DNA from: Segatella copri DSM 18205
GTDB taxonomy: Bacteria; Bacteroidota; Bacteroidia; Bacteroidales; Bacteroidaceae
Direction: 5' to 3'
NCBI RefSeq assembly: GCF_025151535.1
Contig: NZ_CP102288.1
Span: 1,307,501-1,371,500, forward strand
DNA length: 64,000 bases
The notes below the pieces were generated by a model that saw nothing but the letters and a program-made list of their open reading frames with translations, searched no databases and had not been told where the DNA came from. The position numbers and the translations under genes are program-made. This document shows positions 44,716 through 54,387 of this stretch, one piece after another (positions within the stretch are counted from its first letter, which is position 1; every line of letters starts with the position of its first letter).

Positions 44716-46015
44716 CTAATCTCTCAAGCACCCTACCGGCACAACATATACGCCGTCCTGCGGACGCTGGTAGGCATATTTACCGACACCAGTCAACACC
44801 ATTTTGAAAGATGGAGACTTCATCTTATCGGTATCGATTTTACTTTCCAATGTCACCAGGTTTCTTGCGCCCTCCTCTATGAGCTTGTCGCCACCCAGCT
44901 TCACCTCAATCAACCCATACTTGCCATTACGAAGATGAACTACAGCATCACACTCCAGACCTTTTCTATCACGAAAATGATAAACGGAGCCACCTAATGC
45001 ATCAGCATAAACTCTCAAATCACGTACACACAAGGTTTCAAAGAATAAGCCAAACGTACTCAAATCATTGATCAAGTCATCCGGTCCCATTCCCAAAGCT
45101 GCAGTTGCAATCGAAGGGTCGGTAAAATATCTGGTATCAGAAGTACGTATCGCCGACTTGCTTCTCATATTCGGGTTCCAGGCTGTAGAATCCTCTATCA
45201 CAAATATCTTCTTCAAAGCCTTGATGTAGGAATAGATGGTATTCTCACTAACCTCAGTACTCTCATTGTTGGCAATATCTGCCAAAATGGTACTTGCAGT
45301 AGCCTGACTTCCCTGATTTCTCGCATACGAACGCATAATCCTCCGTGCTAATTCACTATCACGGTTGACTCCATCTACACGGGATACATCGAATCTGGTT
45401 ACTGCCTCAAAATACTCAATGGCCTGCTGTAAAGCTGCCTGCTTGCTTTTCTTATCCAAGGCTTTCGGCCAGCCACCCCGACAAGTCAAATATGCCAGAT
45501 ACTCCAAGTCAATGGGGTTGATTCCTTCTACGAAGTAATCCGTCCTGTCGGTTGCGAACAATTTGGCAAGGCTCACCTCTCCTGTAGAATCTTCTGATTC
45601 CCACAAACTCATTGTTCGGAGTTTGAGCCAGGCAAAACGCCCCGTACCCGTATGAAAGATTTCGTCATAACTAGGTGGTACAGCAGACCCGGTCAGTATG
45701 AACTGCCCATCATCATCACGCTTATCCACTTCATTTCTGACGGCATCCCAGAACTTAGGTGCTATTTGCCATTCATCTATCAAACGTGGCGTTTCACCTC
45801 GAAGCAATAGTTTGATATTGGTATTGGCCATAGCAATGTTCTGCTCCATAGTATCTGGATCAGACATAGACAGGATACTTTTAGCCTGTTGGCTGGCTAG
45901 AGTAGTTTTACCGCAATACTTAGGACCTTCTATCAAAACAGCCCCCATCGCATCCAGTTTTTCTGCCAATATTTTATCTGCAATTCTTGCTTTATATTCT
46001 TTCCTAAAAACTCAT
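44716..46015 (-). CDS. AAA ATPase with DUF4143 domain; start region frameshifted
   Basis: About 417 intact residues. The Walker A is EGPKYCGKTTLA; Walker B-like ETPRLIDEWQIAPKFWD follows; the arginine-type sensor is FILTGSAVPPS; DUF4143/endonuclease-like C-terminus is FRDRKGLECDAVVHLRNGKY with IEVKLGG. Relatives begin upstream of the TTG at 45969. An ATG at 46013-46015 would give MSF, then a TAG, because of a T5 run; with four T the reading would be MSFRKEYKARIADKIL, as in the family. A promoter element (46031-46038) fits that ATG. Either a slippage site, a mutation or a sequence error. Confidence 0.8.
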
Positions 46016-46030
46016 TTTTAATTTCTGATG

Positions 46031-46038
46031 CAAAAATA
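46031..46038 (-). promoter_or_regulatory. Promoter of the DUF4143 ATPase gene
   Basis: Minus-strand TATTTTTG, 16 nt upstream of the ATG at 46015. Confidence 0.5.
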
Positions 46039-46097
46039 ATATATTTTGCTGAATATCAAGCAAATAAAATAGTTTAACCTTGTTATTTTCCTATTCC

Positions 46098-46234
46098 GTT
46101 ATGGCAGTTGGCGCTTTTTCGTTGTGGCAGTTGGCGCTTTTTCGTTGTGGCAGTTGGCGCTTTTTCATTGTGGCAGTTGGCGCATTTTCGTTGTGACAGT
46201 TGACCCAAATTCATTGTGGCAGTTGGCGAAATTA
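46098..46234. repeat. Six 23-bp tandem repeats
   Basis: Units begin at 46098, 46121, 46144, 46167, 46190 and 46213; consensus GTTGTGGCAGTTGGCGCTTT plus TTC. The first four are nearly identical and the last two diverge. The array lies in the spacer between the ATPase promoter and an araC remnant. A reading frame through it is an artefact of the 23-bp period. Confidence 0.9.
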
Positions 46235-46264
46235 TTGCTTCTGATACATGTTTTATCCTGTTTC

Positions 46265-46412
46265 ATGGGCCATCACCGGCAACATAAAGAGCCGCAGCTA
46301 CGGTACCTGCAGAGAAGTGGGCTTCAGCTATCCCAACCATTTCGCCCGCCTCTTCAGACAAAAGACGGGAATGTCTCCTAGTGCTTTCAGAAAACAGCTG
46401 TTAAAAGAATAA
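46265..46412 (+). pseudogene. AraC-family regulator, C-terminal remnant
   Basis: The plus strand encodes YGTCREVGFSYPNHFARLFR and QKTGMSPSAFRKQLLKE before a TAA at 46410-46412: the second helix-turn-helix of an AraC regulator. The rest of the gene is absent; only about 45 residues are recognisable. Confidence 0.75.
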
Positions 46413-46423
46413 TCCTGCCTGTA

Positions 46424-47779
46424 TCAGGAAGCAACGATGGAATGACTGAACTTATGATGCTTGACCATCCAGCGGTATACAACCACACAGATGATAACAG
46501 AGAACAGCGAACCGAACCACGTCGTGATACCCATAGGATAGAGCGTATCCGGATACATCTCTGAGGCAAGATAAGCCAACGGAATTCTTACCAGGATGAC
46601 CGACAGGAAATTATAAACAAAAGAGATGATGGAATAGCCGCAGGCTGTAAACAAGCCTGAGAAGCAGAAGTGAATGCCGGCAAAAAGGCAATCATAAATA
46701 TATCCCTGCAGATAAACGGCTCCTTTTTCTACTACAACAGGATCATCGGTAAAGATACCCACTGCCACCTCCGGGAAAATCTCCCAAACGGCAATCATCA
46801 GAATGCCATAACCAAAGATGATGACAAGCGAACAGCGCAAAGTTTTAAGCACACGGTCTACATTGCCTGCACCATAGTTTTGGGAACAGATGGCAGATAC
46901 GGTAGACAGCATGGCAGAAGGAAGAATAAAAACCAGACCGATAAACTTCTCTACGATGCCCACAGCACCGGCATCATACACGCCTCGTCCATTGGCAATT
47001 ACGGCAATGGCAAGAAAGCCCAACTGGATGAAACCATCCTGCATAGCTATCGGGAAGCCTATCTTCAGAATACTTTTTACCGTCTGACGGTTCGGACGGA
47101 AATCATGTCTGTGAACATCAAATACCTCACGATGACGCCTGATAGCAAGGAGGGCTACCATCACACTGAACATTTGCGACAAGGTAGTACCCAATGCCGC
47201 ACCTCGGGCTCCCCACCCCAGATATCCGATAAAGAAAAAGTCGAGAAGAATATTCACCACACAAGCCACAGCTACGAAATACATCGGACTCTTCGAATCG
47301 CCCAACCCACGAAAGATTGAGGCTATCACATTATATGCCATGATGAACGGAATGCCGATAAAGCATACCATGAGATAATCACGGGTACCTTCCACAGCCT
47401 CGGGTGGCGTATCCATCAGCCTGACAATACCATCACGGCAACAAAGCAACACCAGCGCCAGCAAAATACTCAAGGTAAAGAACATGGTAGCAGTATTACC
47501 AATAACCCGGGAAGCCCGGCGCTGATCCTTTGCACCGATGGCATGAGCCGTATTCACAGTAGTACCCATAGCCAGACCAATGACTACGCAAGTAACAAAA
47601 TACATTACCTGCGCACCATTAGATACAGCCGTAGTACTATCTACATTACAATATCTACCTATCACGAAAAGATCGGCCAAACCATAGAGAATCTGTAGGA
47701 AATAAGCCAGAATATAAGGTAACAAAAAGGTCGTGATATTCCCCCAAATGCTACCTTGTGTCAAGTCTGTTCTATTCAT
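46424..47779 (-). CDS. MATE-family efflux transporter
   Basis: A 451-residue inner-membrane protein with about 12 hydrophobic helices in two similar halves (GLADLFVIGRYCNVDSTTAV, GAVGIVEKFIGLVFILPSAM). MATE proteins export drugs or metabolites driven by sodium or protons. I start at ATG 47777-47779; the frame can open 9 nt earlier at a TTG that overlaps a TATCTTTG promoter element. The promoter is so close that the message may be nearly leaderless. Confidence 0.92.
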   Translation of the reverse strand: MNRTDLTQGSIWGNITTFLLPYILAYFLQILYGLADLFVIGRYCNVDSTTAVSNGAQVMYFVTCVVIGLAMGTTVNTAHAIGAKDQRRASRVIGNTATMFFTLSILLALVLLCCRDGIVRLMDTPPEAVEGTRDYLMVCFIGIPFIMAYNVIASIFRGLGDSKSPMYFVAVACVVNILLDFFFIGYLGWGARGAALGTTLSQMFSVMVALLAIRRHREVFDVHRHDFRPNRQTVKSILKIGFPIAMQDGFIQLGFLAIAVIANGRGVYDAGAVGIVEKFIGLVFILPSAMLSTVSAICSQNYGAGNVDRVLKTLRCSLVIIFGYGILMIAVWEIFPEVAVGIFTDDPVVVEKGAVYLQGYIYDCLFAGIHFCFSGLFTACGYSIISFVYNFLSVILVRIPLAYLASEMYPDTLYPMGITTWFGSLFSVIICVVVYRWMVKHHKFSHSIVAS

Positions 47780-47907
47780 CGGTTGCAAAGATACTATAAA
47801 AAACAGAAATAGCGAGACAATCTTACTTATTTTTTCTCAAATTCTGCAAATTTGTGATATATCACCAACATTCACGGAGCCGTGGTTACCTCATACCGGA
47901 CATAGAT

Positions 47908-47951
47908 AAAAAAAAACTCCGGAGAACCAAGATTGATTCTTCGGAGTTTTT
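47908..47951 (-). terminator. Terminator of tRNA-Lys
   Basis: AAAACTCCGGAGAA (47913-47926) and TTCTTCGGAGTTTT (47937-47950) form a stem. On the minus strand it follows the tRNA and ends in T residues. Confidence 0.8.
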
Positions 47952-47952
47952 G

Positions 47953-48025
47953 TACACCCTTAGGGATTCGAACCCTAGACCCACTGATTAAGAGTCAGTT
48001 GCTCTACCAACTGAGCTAAGGGTGC
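47953..48025 (-). tRNA. tRNA-Lys (anticodon CUU)
   Basis: Cloverleaf on the minus strand: acceptor GCACCCT with AGGGTGT (one G-U pair), D arm with AGCTCAGTTGGTAGAGCA, anticodon arm CTGACTCTTAATCAG with CTT, T arm with GGTTCGAATCC. Discriminator A; CCA is not encoded. A TACCTTTG promoter element lies at 48059-48066 on this strand. Confidence 0.97.
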
Positions 48026-48066
48026 CTCTGCTAAAAACTTTGTTTTCAAAAGCGAGTGCAAAGGTA

Positions 48067-48294
48067 ATACATTTTTCTGAAACCGCCAAATTTTTATGGA
48101 TATTTTTTGAAAAAATCTTTCATTTTATCCATTATGATTGGTTGATGAAAGCATTATTCCTTCAGCCAACCACCTATCAGGCTGATGATTTCCTGTCTTG
48201 TAGGCTCTGGGAACGACAAGATGCGAGTTTTGTGCGAACCGCCATGACACATATAAACATGCAGGTTCTGGTTTACATGATGCAGATAAGGAAA
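48067..48294. other. Intergenic stretch with no recognised feature
   Basis: About 230 bp between the tRNA promoter and the end of the patatin gene. No gene, repeat or clear hairpin seen. Confidence 0.5.
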
Positions 48295-50532
48295 TCAGAA
48301 TACAAATCCTGCATTGATATAGAATCCTACATTCTTACCCAAGCTAGAATAATTAGCCTGAATGCTTACCGGACCCAATACGAAATCATAGGATGCTCTC
48401 AAGGCTCCTCCCCACAAATCATCACCGATGAGAATATGGGAAAACTTGCGGGCTTCCTTGCCATACTCTCCCAGAGCGGTAAGATAGAACTTTCCTTTCA
48501 CCCGATAGCGGAAACCAAGCTGACCAGTCACCACATTGCGCTCCAGCAGATGAACATGCTGCGCACTCTCCCATGCCACTTGCCAAGGCAGATAGTAACC
48601 GTCAGCTACTCCACCTGCATAATTCTGATAAATGGCTGGTACGGAACTGCCAAACAAGAAGCGGCTCTTGAGTTTAGGAAGCAGATAGAATCTGGAATTG
48701 AGACGTACGGCACATTCTCCTTGAAAAACAGCTTCGCCAAAAGGATTACCATCAGCATAATGTATTCCGTCATCCGTATGCAGAATGCCCTGAACCTGAA
48801 TGCGGCTGCCACGGGTCGGGAAATAACGGCGGTCGTAAGTATCCATCACAACAGATGCAAAGTAGTTCAGAAAATGGTCTGACGAACGTGTCTGGATGCT
48901 TCCGTCGCGTTCGAACATATCAGAATGATAATGATAATAATCAAACTGCACTCCCGATTTCAATCTGAAATTACCGATATCGCGGGTATAGAATCCAGCG
49001 AAAGAATGCGAAAGAAACTCCAGGGCATCCAACTTATGCTTGTCCGCATAAAGGTCGAAATCATAATGAGCCATACGATAGGAAATGCCAATTTTCGCTC
49101 CGAAAAGGTTGCCATAGGCATATTTCATTTCCAGATAGGGATTACGGGAAATGCGTCCTGTAAAGGCATAGTGATGACGGGTAGAAAACTGCTGGTTATT
49201 GGATATCTGAGCAATGACGCTCGCCAAATCCTGCGTATCAAAACGTGCACCTACACTGATTCTTCTCGATTCGTTGGGTTCCAGCATGAATACCAGGTCA
49301 TAAGGTTCCTCGTTAGACTGTCTGTATTCTACACGCGAAAAGATATTCAGTCCCCTGAGCATGGCAAGTGTGCCATCTATCTCCTCAGGACTGACTTCCG
49401 AATTCTCCCGTAGAGCAATATTCTTTCTAATCCACTTTTCCTCCTCTCCGCTGATGCCTTCTATCCGGATGCTTCCTATATGATAAGCTTCCGTCTGAGA
49501 AGGTTTCGGCTGTTTGAGGCGTTTATCCTGTAATGTATCATCAGAGGCTACAGAATCACAAGCATCAGCATAGATATACTTTCTCAGAGCCAGCAGCTCA
49601 TCCCATTTCTGGCGGGCAGCCTGTTCTCCCCGCTGTATCATCGTATCAATGGCTTCAGATTGGAAACTGGCTGCCGAATAACCTTTCAGAGAAGGATTGA
49701 TATAAAGATCGGCTTCAGCCATATTCTTCCGGTATTTGTTCTGCCCCATCATACTTATGAGCTGTTCTACAACAGAAGAAGCCGATTTCAGTTCTTCCTT
49801 CTTCTTCCAACCGGTACTCAGATCCACACAGATTATCACATCCGCTCCCATTTCCTTTGCCACATCAACCGGCAGATTGTTCAAGGCGCCGCCATCCACC
49901 AGCATCTTCCCTTTCCATTCTACCGGAGCAAACACGCCCGGTATCGACATGCTGGCACGCATCGCCAATGGCAACGAGCCCGATGAAAACACGACCTCCT
50001 TGCCTTCTACCAGATCTACCGCCACGCAACGGTAAGGAATAGGTAGGTTGGAGAAATCATCCACCTGATGATACCCCACGGTAAGTTTAGAGAAAAGGTT
50101 AAAGATATTCTGCCCCTTCACATAACCGGTTGGTAACGAGACCTTTCTCTCTTTGGAAAGAGGAATATGAACGATATATTTCTCCCTTTCTTCTTTAGAA
50201 AGAAAAGTCTCCGATTCACGTTTCACCTGGTCGCTCAAAAGGAAAAGCCAGTTCTGGTTACGGTAGAGGCTATCAATATCCGCAGCATCGTAGCCGATGG
50301 CATAGAGTCCGCCCACGATGGCACCGATACTGGTTCCAGCAATATAATCTACAGGAATATCAGCCTCTTCCAGCACCTTGAGCACACCTACTTCAGCCGC
50401 GCCCTTGGCACCACCTCCACCCAACACGAGCCCCACCTTCTTGCGTGGCTGCTGGGCTTGCAGAGGAGTATGAGCAAAGAAGCAGCAGATTAAAACCAAA
50501 AAACATAATATCTTATCTCGATGTACCATCAT
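48295..50532 (-). CDS. Patatin-like phospholipase with POTRA/Omp85-type barrel
   Basis: About 745 residues with a signal peptide (ILCFLVLICCFFAHTPLQAQ). The patatin domain (residues about 30-320) has the oxyanion GGGGAKGAAEVG, nucleophile GTSIGAIVGG and DGG of the dyad (LVDGGALNNLP). A POTRA-like segment (IGSIRIEGISGEEEKWIRKN) and a 16-strand-type barrel follow, ending AGFVF. Such proteins (PlpD-like) sit in the outer membrane and carry the lipase to the periplasm or surface. The ATG at 50530-50532 follows a GGAG site; a longer frame to 50586 exists. Confidence 0.9.
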   Translation of the reverse strand: MMVHRDKILCFLVLICCFFAHTPLQAQQPRKKVGLVLGGGGAKGAAEVGVLKVLEEADIPVDYIAGTSIGAIVGGLYAIGYDAADIDSLYRNQNWLFLLSDQVKRESETFLSKEEREKYIVHIPLSKERKVSLPTGYVKGQNIFNLFSKLTVGYHQVDDFSNLPIPYRCVAVDLVEGKEVVFSSGSLPLAMRASMSIPGVFAPVEWKGKMLVDGGALNNLPVDVAKEMGADVIICVDLSTGWKKKEELKSASSVVEQLISMMGQNKYRKNMAEADLYINPSLKGYSAASFQSEAIDTMIQRGEQAARQKWDELLALRKYIYADACDSVASDDTLQDKRLKQPKPSQTEAYHIGSIRIEGISGEEEKWIRKNIALRENSEVSPEEIDGTLAMLRGLNIFSRVEYRQSNEEPYDLVFMLEPNESRRISVGARFDTQDLASVIAQISNNQQFSTRHHYAFTGRISRNPYLEMKYAYGNLFGAKIGISYRMAHYDFDLYADKHKLDALEFLSHSFAGFYTRDIGNFRLKSGVQFDYYHYHSDMFERDGSIQTRSSDHFLNYFASVVMDTYDRRYFPTRGSRIQVQGILHTDDGIHYADGNPFGEAVFQGECAVRLNSRFYLLPKLKSRFLFGSSVPAIYQNYAGGVADGYYLPWQVAWESAQHVHLLERNVVTGQLGFRYRVKGKFYLTALGEYGKEARKFSHILIGDDLWGGALRASYDFVLGPVSIQANYSSLGKNVGFYINAGFVF

Positions 50533-50569
50533 ATCACTCCTTTTTAAAATGAATAACTGACACAGCAAA

Positions 50570-50675
50570 TACTCTTCACTCTTCACAACCCCTCTGAAAT
50601 ACCGATAAACAGGGCGGTTGGCAGAGGTGAAGAGTTCTCAGAAACTCTTCACCCACTCTTCACCACTCTTCACCT
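50570..50675. repeat. GTGAAGAG-type dispersed repeat, copy 1
   Basis: ACTCTTCACTCTTCAC and AACTCTTCACCCACTCTTCA flank ACCGATAAACAGGG and GGTTGGCAGAGGTGAAGAG. The same order of words recurs at 61158-61254 and, rearranged, at 61316-61421. Confidence 0.75.
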
Positions 50676-50761
50676 AAATACTTTTTCAAGAATACGACAG
50701 AAAAGAGAAGAATGATATTTCTTTTCCTCCATATTTCTTTCGCTTTTAAAGTTATATAAAA

Positions 50762-52485
50762 TCACTTGTATTTTGAGACAGAGAACCTTTTTGGATTCTG
50801 TCTCATATCCCAAATGTCAACAATATGCACCACATCCAAGGATTCATCATAATAATAAACCAACTTGAAATTACGCATAAAATTAGCACCCCGAAGCAAA
50901 TAGCTAAACTTTGGTGCACCAAGAAAAGGGGGCTTACCTTCAGGATATTTTTTCAGGAAGTTCTGAATTTTCATCAGTTCCTCTTTCCATCTTCGAGCTG
51001 TTTTTTTACCAAAATTCTCATAACAATAGTTCGTTAATAATTCAATAATGTGCTAAGCAGCTATACGCTGTAAGCACGAGAGATCTTTGAAAATCTTGCT
51101 AATTAAATTTCGGTTCGGGGTGTACCCACTTGCTTTAAAAATTCGTTTCACCAGATACATGTTGGTCATCAGTGACTTGAATGAAGACATAGAATATTCC
51201 ATTCCCATCTCCTTCATAGTTACCTTGGCAACATTTAGTGATGTGAACGAAGCATTGAAAGCAAAATCGAGTTTCCACTTATCGCGAGCCTGGCAGTCCA
51301 TAAGACCAGTATAGCCTTTGGCGTCACGAAAGCAAAATTCGATATGGAACCTGGTTCTGTAATAAAGAAGTACCTCTTCACCCGAAAGTGAGGGGTCTGT
51401 AGAGAAGAATAGTTTCTTCTTGCCATTCGGCATCTGCCAGATGACAAGTCTAACTTTACACCTGAGTGCCTTGGAATAGGCTATCAAAGTATAAGCTGTT
51501 CCTTCTATATCTTTCATCTCCATCTTCTCCATTCGAGTGAGGTCAAGATTCTTCATATCAATCTTGCCATCCTTGGTCTTGGGGCGACCACGTTTTCCAG
51601 TACGTGGACCAGCATAGACATAAAAGAGACAAGCATTGTCACGAAAGCGGCTTATCAAAGAGAACCCTTCTTTCTTTATCCCATTAACAAATGTACTTGT
51701 AGAGAAGTAAGCATCTGCAACTATGAGGGTTGAGAGTTTGAGAAGTTCCTTGCGGTAACGCTTAATGACGCTGATATAGAAATCTACCATAGTCTTGTTT
51801 CTAAGACTCAGTTCTTTATTACTTAGCGACTGGTGTGCTTTTAACATCATGCAGTCTTTGGTATCAATATCAATGAGGCCAATACCCATGATTTCGAGAC
51901 CATGTTTAACAGACTGTGCACATCCCGACCAAAAACGACCGATATGTGGAGTCTTCTTGCCAGCTTTGCTGATGTAGCTGGGATCAATGGCAATAGCCCA
52001 TCTTCCCTGTTTACCAAAGAAGCGCTTGGCAAGTGAGACATTAAGTTTGAGCCAGTCAATGCTTTTCGACTTTTTTAAGCCGAATGCGTTGCGATAGGTT
52101 TGCTCAACATGCGAGCCATACCTCCCCATTTGGGTGAAATTTATCTTTCTTGGTATTACCATGAACAAAATTATCACCTCGATGAGTATTTTCTCGAAAC
52201 TTTTTGTTAACTTTGCAGCCGAATCTTCAACTGCATCTTTAAAGATATCCATATATTGGTCAAGTCCTGTATTCATATAATTTTGCGTTTGTCGTGATTT
52301 GCAAAGTTACTGAAAATCAGCGACTTGACCAACTTTTTATAGTTAAGTTTTCATAAGCATTTTTTAATATAAGTTATTGATTTACAGACGATTAAATATT
52401 AATTTAACGCAGTATTGTCATAAGCATCGATAATATACTGGCGTTCCTTTTCTTCATACAGTTTGTGAACAACTATTTCAGCCAT
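50762..52485 (-). pseudogene. RelE/ParE-type toxin gene split by an IS4-type element
   Basis: The 5' part (about 52420-52485) reads MAEIVVHKLYEEKERQYIID followed by AYD. The 3' part (50762 to about 51052) reads HIIELLTNYCYENFGKKTAR, then KLVYYYDESLDVVHIVDIWD and MRQNPKR, the RelE-type C-terminus. Joining the two parts gives an in-frame AYDHIIELL. The transposon between them is 51053-52276 plus its ends. The antitoxin gene upstream is intact and overlaps the toxin start by 13 nt. The toxin is therefore inactive. Confidence 0.78.
51053..52276 (-). CDS. IS4-superfamily transposase
   Basis: A 407-residue DDE transposase with WAIAIDPSYISKAGKKTPHI (first D), LIVADAYFSTSTFVNGI (second D) and the YREK signature YRTRFHIEFCFRDAK. 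The element probably spans about 51053-52420; I did not find a clean target duplication, and the stop codon TAG lies at the left edge. Looks intact. Confidence 0.88.
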   Translation of the reverse strand: MNTGLDQYMDIFKDAVEDSAAKLTKSFEKILIEVIILFMVIPRKINFTQMGRYGSHVEQTYRNAFGLKKSKSIDWLKLNVSLAKRFFGKQGRWAIAIDPSYISKAGKKTPHIGRFWSGCAQSVKHGLEIMGIGLIDIDTKDCMMLKAHQSLSNKELSLRNKTMVDFYISVIKRYRKELLKLSTLIVADAYFSTSTFVNGIKKEGFSLISRFRDNACLFYVYAGPRTGKRGRPKTKDGKIDMKNLDLTRMEKMEMKDIEGTAYTLIAYSKALRCKVRLVIWQMPNGKKKLFFSTDPSLSGEEVLLYYRTRFHIEFCFRDAKGYTGLMDCQARDKWKLDFAFNASFTSLNVAKVTMKEMGMEYSMSSFKSLMTNMYLVKRIFKASGYTPNRNLISKIFKDLSCLQRIAA

Positions 52486-52760
52486 GGGAATTCCTCATAT
52501 AAACGTTCATTAAAGGCATCAACAGACTCCCATTTAGACGAATCATCCTTTATGGTTTCACAATAATCGAGGCTATCCAGAAGCCCCTCATAACTAAAAT
52601 GATTTTTAAGAACAGGAATTTCATCTTTCTGCTCTATTCCAGAATCAATCACGTGATGAGATACAGACTCTGATGCAACAGATGCATAAACAGGCGATGG
52701 CTCACAAACCTTATCCCCTACTATCTTCGATTCCTCGATATGATATTTCTTTTCCTCCAT
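52473..52760 (-). CDS. Antitoxin of the disrupted RelE-type toxin
   Basis: A 95-residue acidic protein beginning MEEKKYHIEESKIVGDKVCE and ending DAFNERLYEEFPWLK. It overlaps the toxin start by 13 nt, the usual arrangement of these pairs. The N-terminus is likely flexible and the C-terminal helix probably binds the toxin. It may now be free of its partner. Confidence 0.7.
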   Translation of the reverse strand: MEEKKYHIEESKIVGDKVCEPSPVYASVASESVSHHVIDSGIEQKDEIPVLKNHFSYEGLLDSLDYCETIKDDSSKWESVDAFNERLYEEFPWLK

Positions 52761-52919
52761 ATTTCTTTTGTTTTTAAAGTTCCACGTTACTTATTGGTGC
52801 AAAAATACGAAGAAAGATTGGAAACCGCAAGAAAAACTTATAGAAAATGGCAGAGAACGCTGAAATTTAATGGATTATGGGCTCAGGTGCGGAAGTCCGT
52901 GGATAGCCCAGCAGGCATG

Positions 52920-53999
52920 TTAACCGAAGATCATCATCATACGGTACATGAAGAAAGTCAAGTCTGCTACTCCTCTCACCTGCGCCCGAAATCCCTTCAT
53001 CTTTGAGTTGAGAGATTCTGCAGAAGCATTGGTTGAACGATTGTTGAAGTAATTCAATACATACTCCTCCTTCTCCTTTATAGTGTCACGTACTGCGATT
53101 AGCTCTCTGATGTGGCTTCTGCCTATATTCTTGTACCACGCATGTAATGCCTTCTTGGCCTTCTTGCGGCTCTGCTTCTTCTTGAAGATGTTTCTCAATG
53201 CGCAGACCAAACCATAGCCGGTCTTGATTCGGTTATCCAGTTCGAAGAGAATCTTCATGCCTTTCTTCTGCCAGTCCGTCCAGTCATTGCCGCTCTTGAG
53301 CAGAGGGTAGCGTACATGAGTCAACAGTTCCACCTTAGTCTCACCATTGGCAAGTATCTCTGGCTGAAACTTCTCATTCTTGCGCTTTCGCGGCCTTCCA
53401 AGGGTTTTGCCGTTCTTGCTCTTCTTTGGTTTGTGGTTCTTCGCATAGTATGCCCTCGCCTTGCGTCTTGCCTGCACAAGTTTCTTGAACTTGCTTTCCT
53501 GCATATTCCTCTCCGTGACGGCAGCACGCTTGAGTTTCATGCGCATCTCCTCAAGACCTTTGCCTGCAAGCTGCATGATATGAAAGCAGTCTATGACAAT
53601 CTCCGCATTGGGGAATACCTGCTTGATGATGCCCATCATGCTGTCGGAGAAATCCATCGTGACTTCCTTCACTGCAAGACGTTTCTCTTCCGGTATAGCC
53701 ATGAGTCGCATTGCCACTTCTGCAATGGTAGTCCCCTTGACAGCTGCGATGAGCGTACCACGCTTACCATGGCCTTCCTTGTTGGAGAGGAATGTAAAGA
53801 GGTCATTGTGCAGCATACTCTCATCTATGCTTAGGTGCGTGCCCATATTCTGGGCGAAGAGCACCCACTCTGCGGCATGATCCTTCTGGTCCCAGTCTTC
53901 AAAGTCACTCAGGTGCTCCTTGTAGACACGGTTCAGGTACTTACCGTCAGTCTGGAAGAATCGCGCCACGCATTGGGCCGTCACTGGGTAGGTATCCAA
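52920..53999 (-). CDS. ISAon1-family transposase, catalytic part
   Basis: A 359-residue DDE protein: FAQNMGTHLSIDESMLHNDL (first D), VFPNAEIVIDCFHIMQLAGK (second D) and NNRSTNASAESLNSKMKGFR (E). It begins at a TTG (53997-53999) within the upstream gene, in the frame shifted by one base. Expression may need re-initiation or a frameshift. Confidence 0.88.
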   Translation of the reverse strand: MDTYPVTAQCVARFFQTDGKYLNRVYKEHLSDFEDWDQKDHAAEWVLFAQNMGTHLSIDESMLHNDLFTFLSNKEGHGKRGTLIAAVKGTTIAEVAMRLMAIPEEKRLAVKEVTMDFSDSMMGIIKQVFPNAEIVIDCFHIMQLAGKGLEEMRMKLKRAAVTERNMQESKFKKLVQARRKARAYYAKNHKPKKSKNGKTLGRPRKRKNEKFQPEILANGETKVELLTHVRYPLLKSGNDWTDWQKKGMKILFELDNRIKTGYGLVCALRNIFKKKQSRKKAKKALHAWYKNIGRSHIRELIAVRDTIKEKEEYVLNYFNNRSTNASAESLNSKMKGFRAQVRGVADLTFFMYRMMMIFG

Positions 54000-54387
54000 C
54001 CATTTCTTTTAAAAAAGCAGCGAACTCAATTGAGTAGCTGGTGCCGTCTGCAATAAGTGCAGGAGTATCTAACAGTTGGTTCTTCCCATCCTCCGTAAGC
54101 CATCTGCGACGGCGCACATGAAGGGCAACCTTGTGCTCACGCACAGGGAAGTCATTGAACACCCGGGGCTCAGTAAAGCCATTCGGCTTCAAATCATGCC
54201 ACATATCATCGCGCAGGTCACGTTCGTCAAGATAGATATGAAGAATGCGGATTTCCGTATTCGTCTCATCGTATAGACCAGTGCACTCTTCATCGACATT
54301 GGTAACTTCAAAGGTGTCAAGCATCCCTTTTGGAAGCATGTAGCGTACGAGTATCTCGTAGTCAAATTGGGTAGTCTTCTTTGCCAT
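53947..54387 (-). CDS. ISAon1-family transposase N-terminal region protein
   Basis: A 146-residue protein beginning MAKKTTQFDYEILVRYMLPK, with a DNA-binding-type RRRRWLTEDGKNQLLDTP segment. It overlaps the catalytic gene by 53 nt. A TTTTTTAAAAG run lies in the overlap, but the needed shift is +1, so a classical -1 heptamer does not explain it. Confidence 0.85.
   Translation of the reverse strand: MAKKTTQFDYEILVRYMLPKGMLDTFEVTNVDEECTGLYDETNTEIRILHIYLDERDLRDDMWHDLKPNGFTEPRVFNDFPVREHKVALHVRRRRWLTEDGKNQLLDTPALIADGTSYSIEFAAFLKEMVGYLPSDGPMRGAILPD

Noticed and set aside
46124..46381. 85-codon open frame over the 23-bp tandem repeats
   Set aside because: The frame is produced by the repeat period and then runs out of frame over the araC remnant.
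48022..48882. 286-codon plus-strand open frame over the patatin gene 3' end
   Set aside because: It starts within the tRNA gene boundary and opposes a clear barrel-coding region.
51053..52420. Target duplication TAAGC for the IS4-type element
   Set aside because: TAAGC does occur at both edges, but rejoining at it would create a stop codon in the toxin, so I did not assign it.
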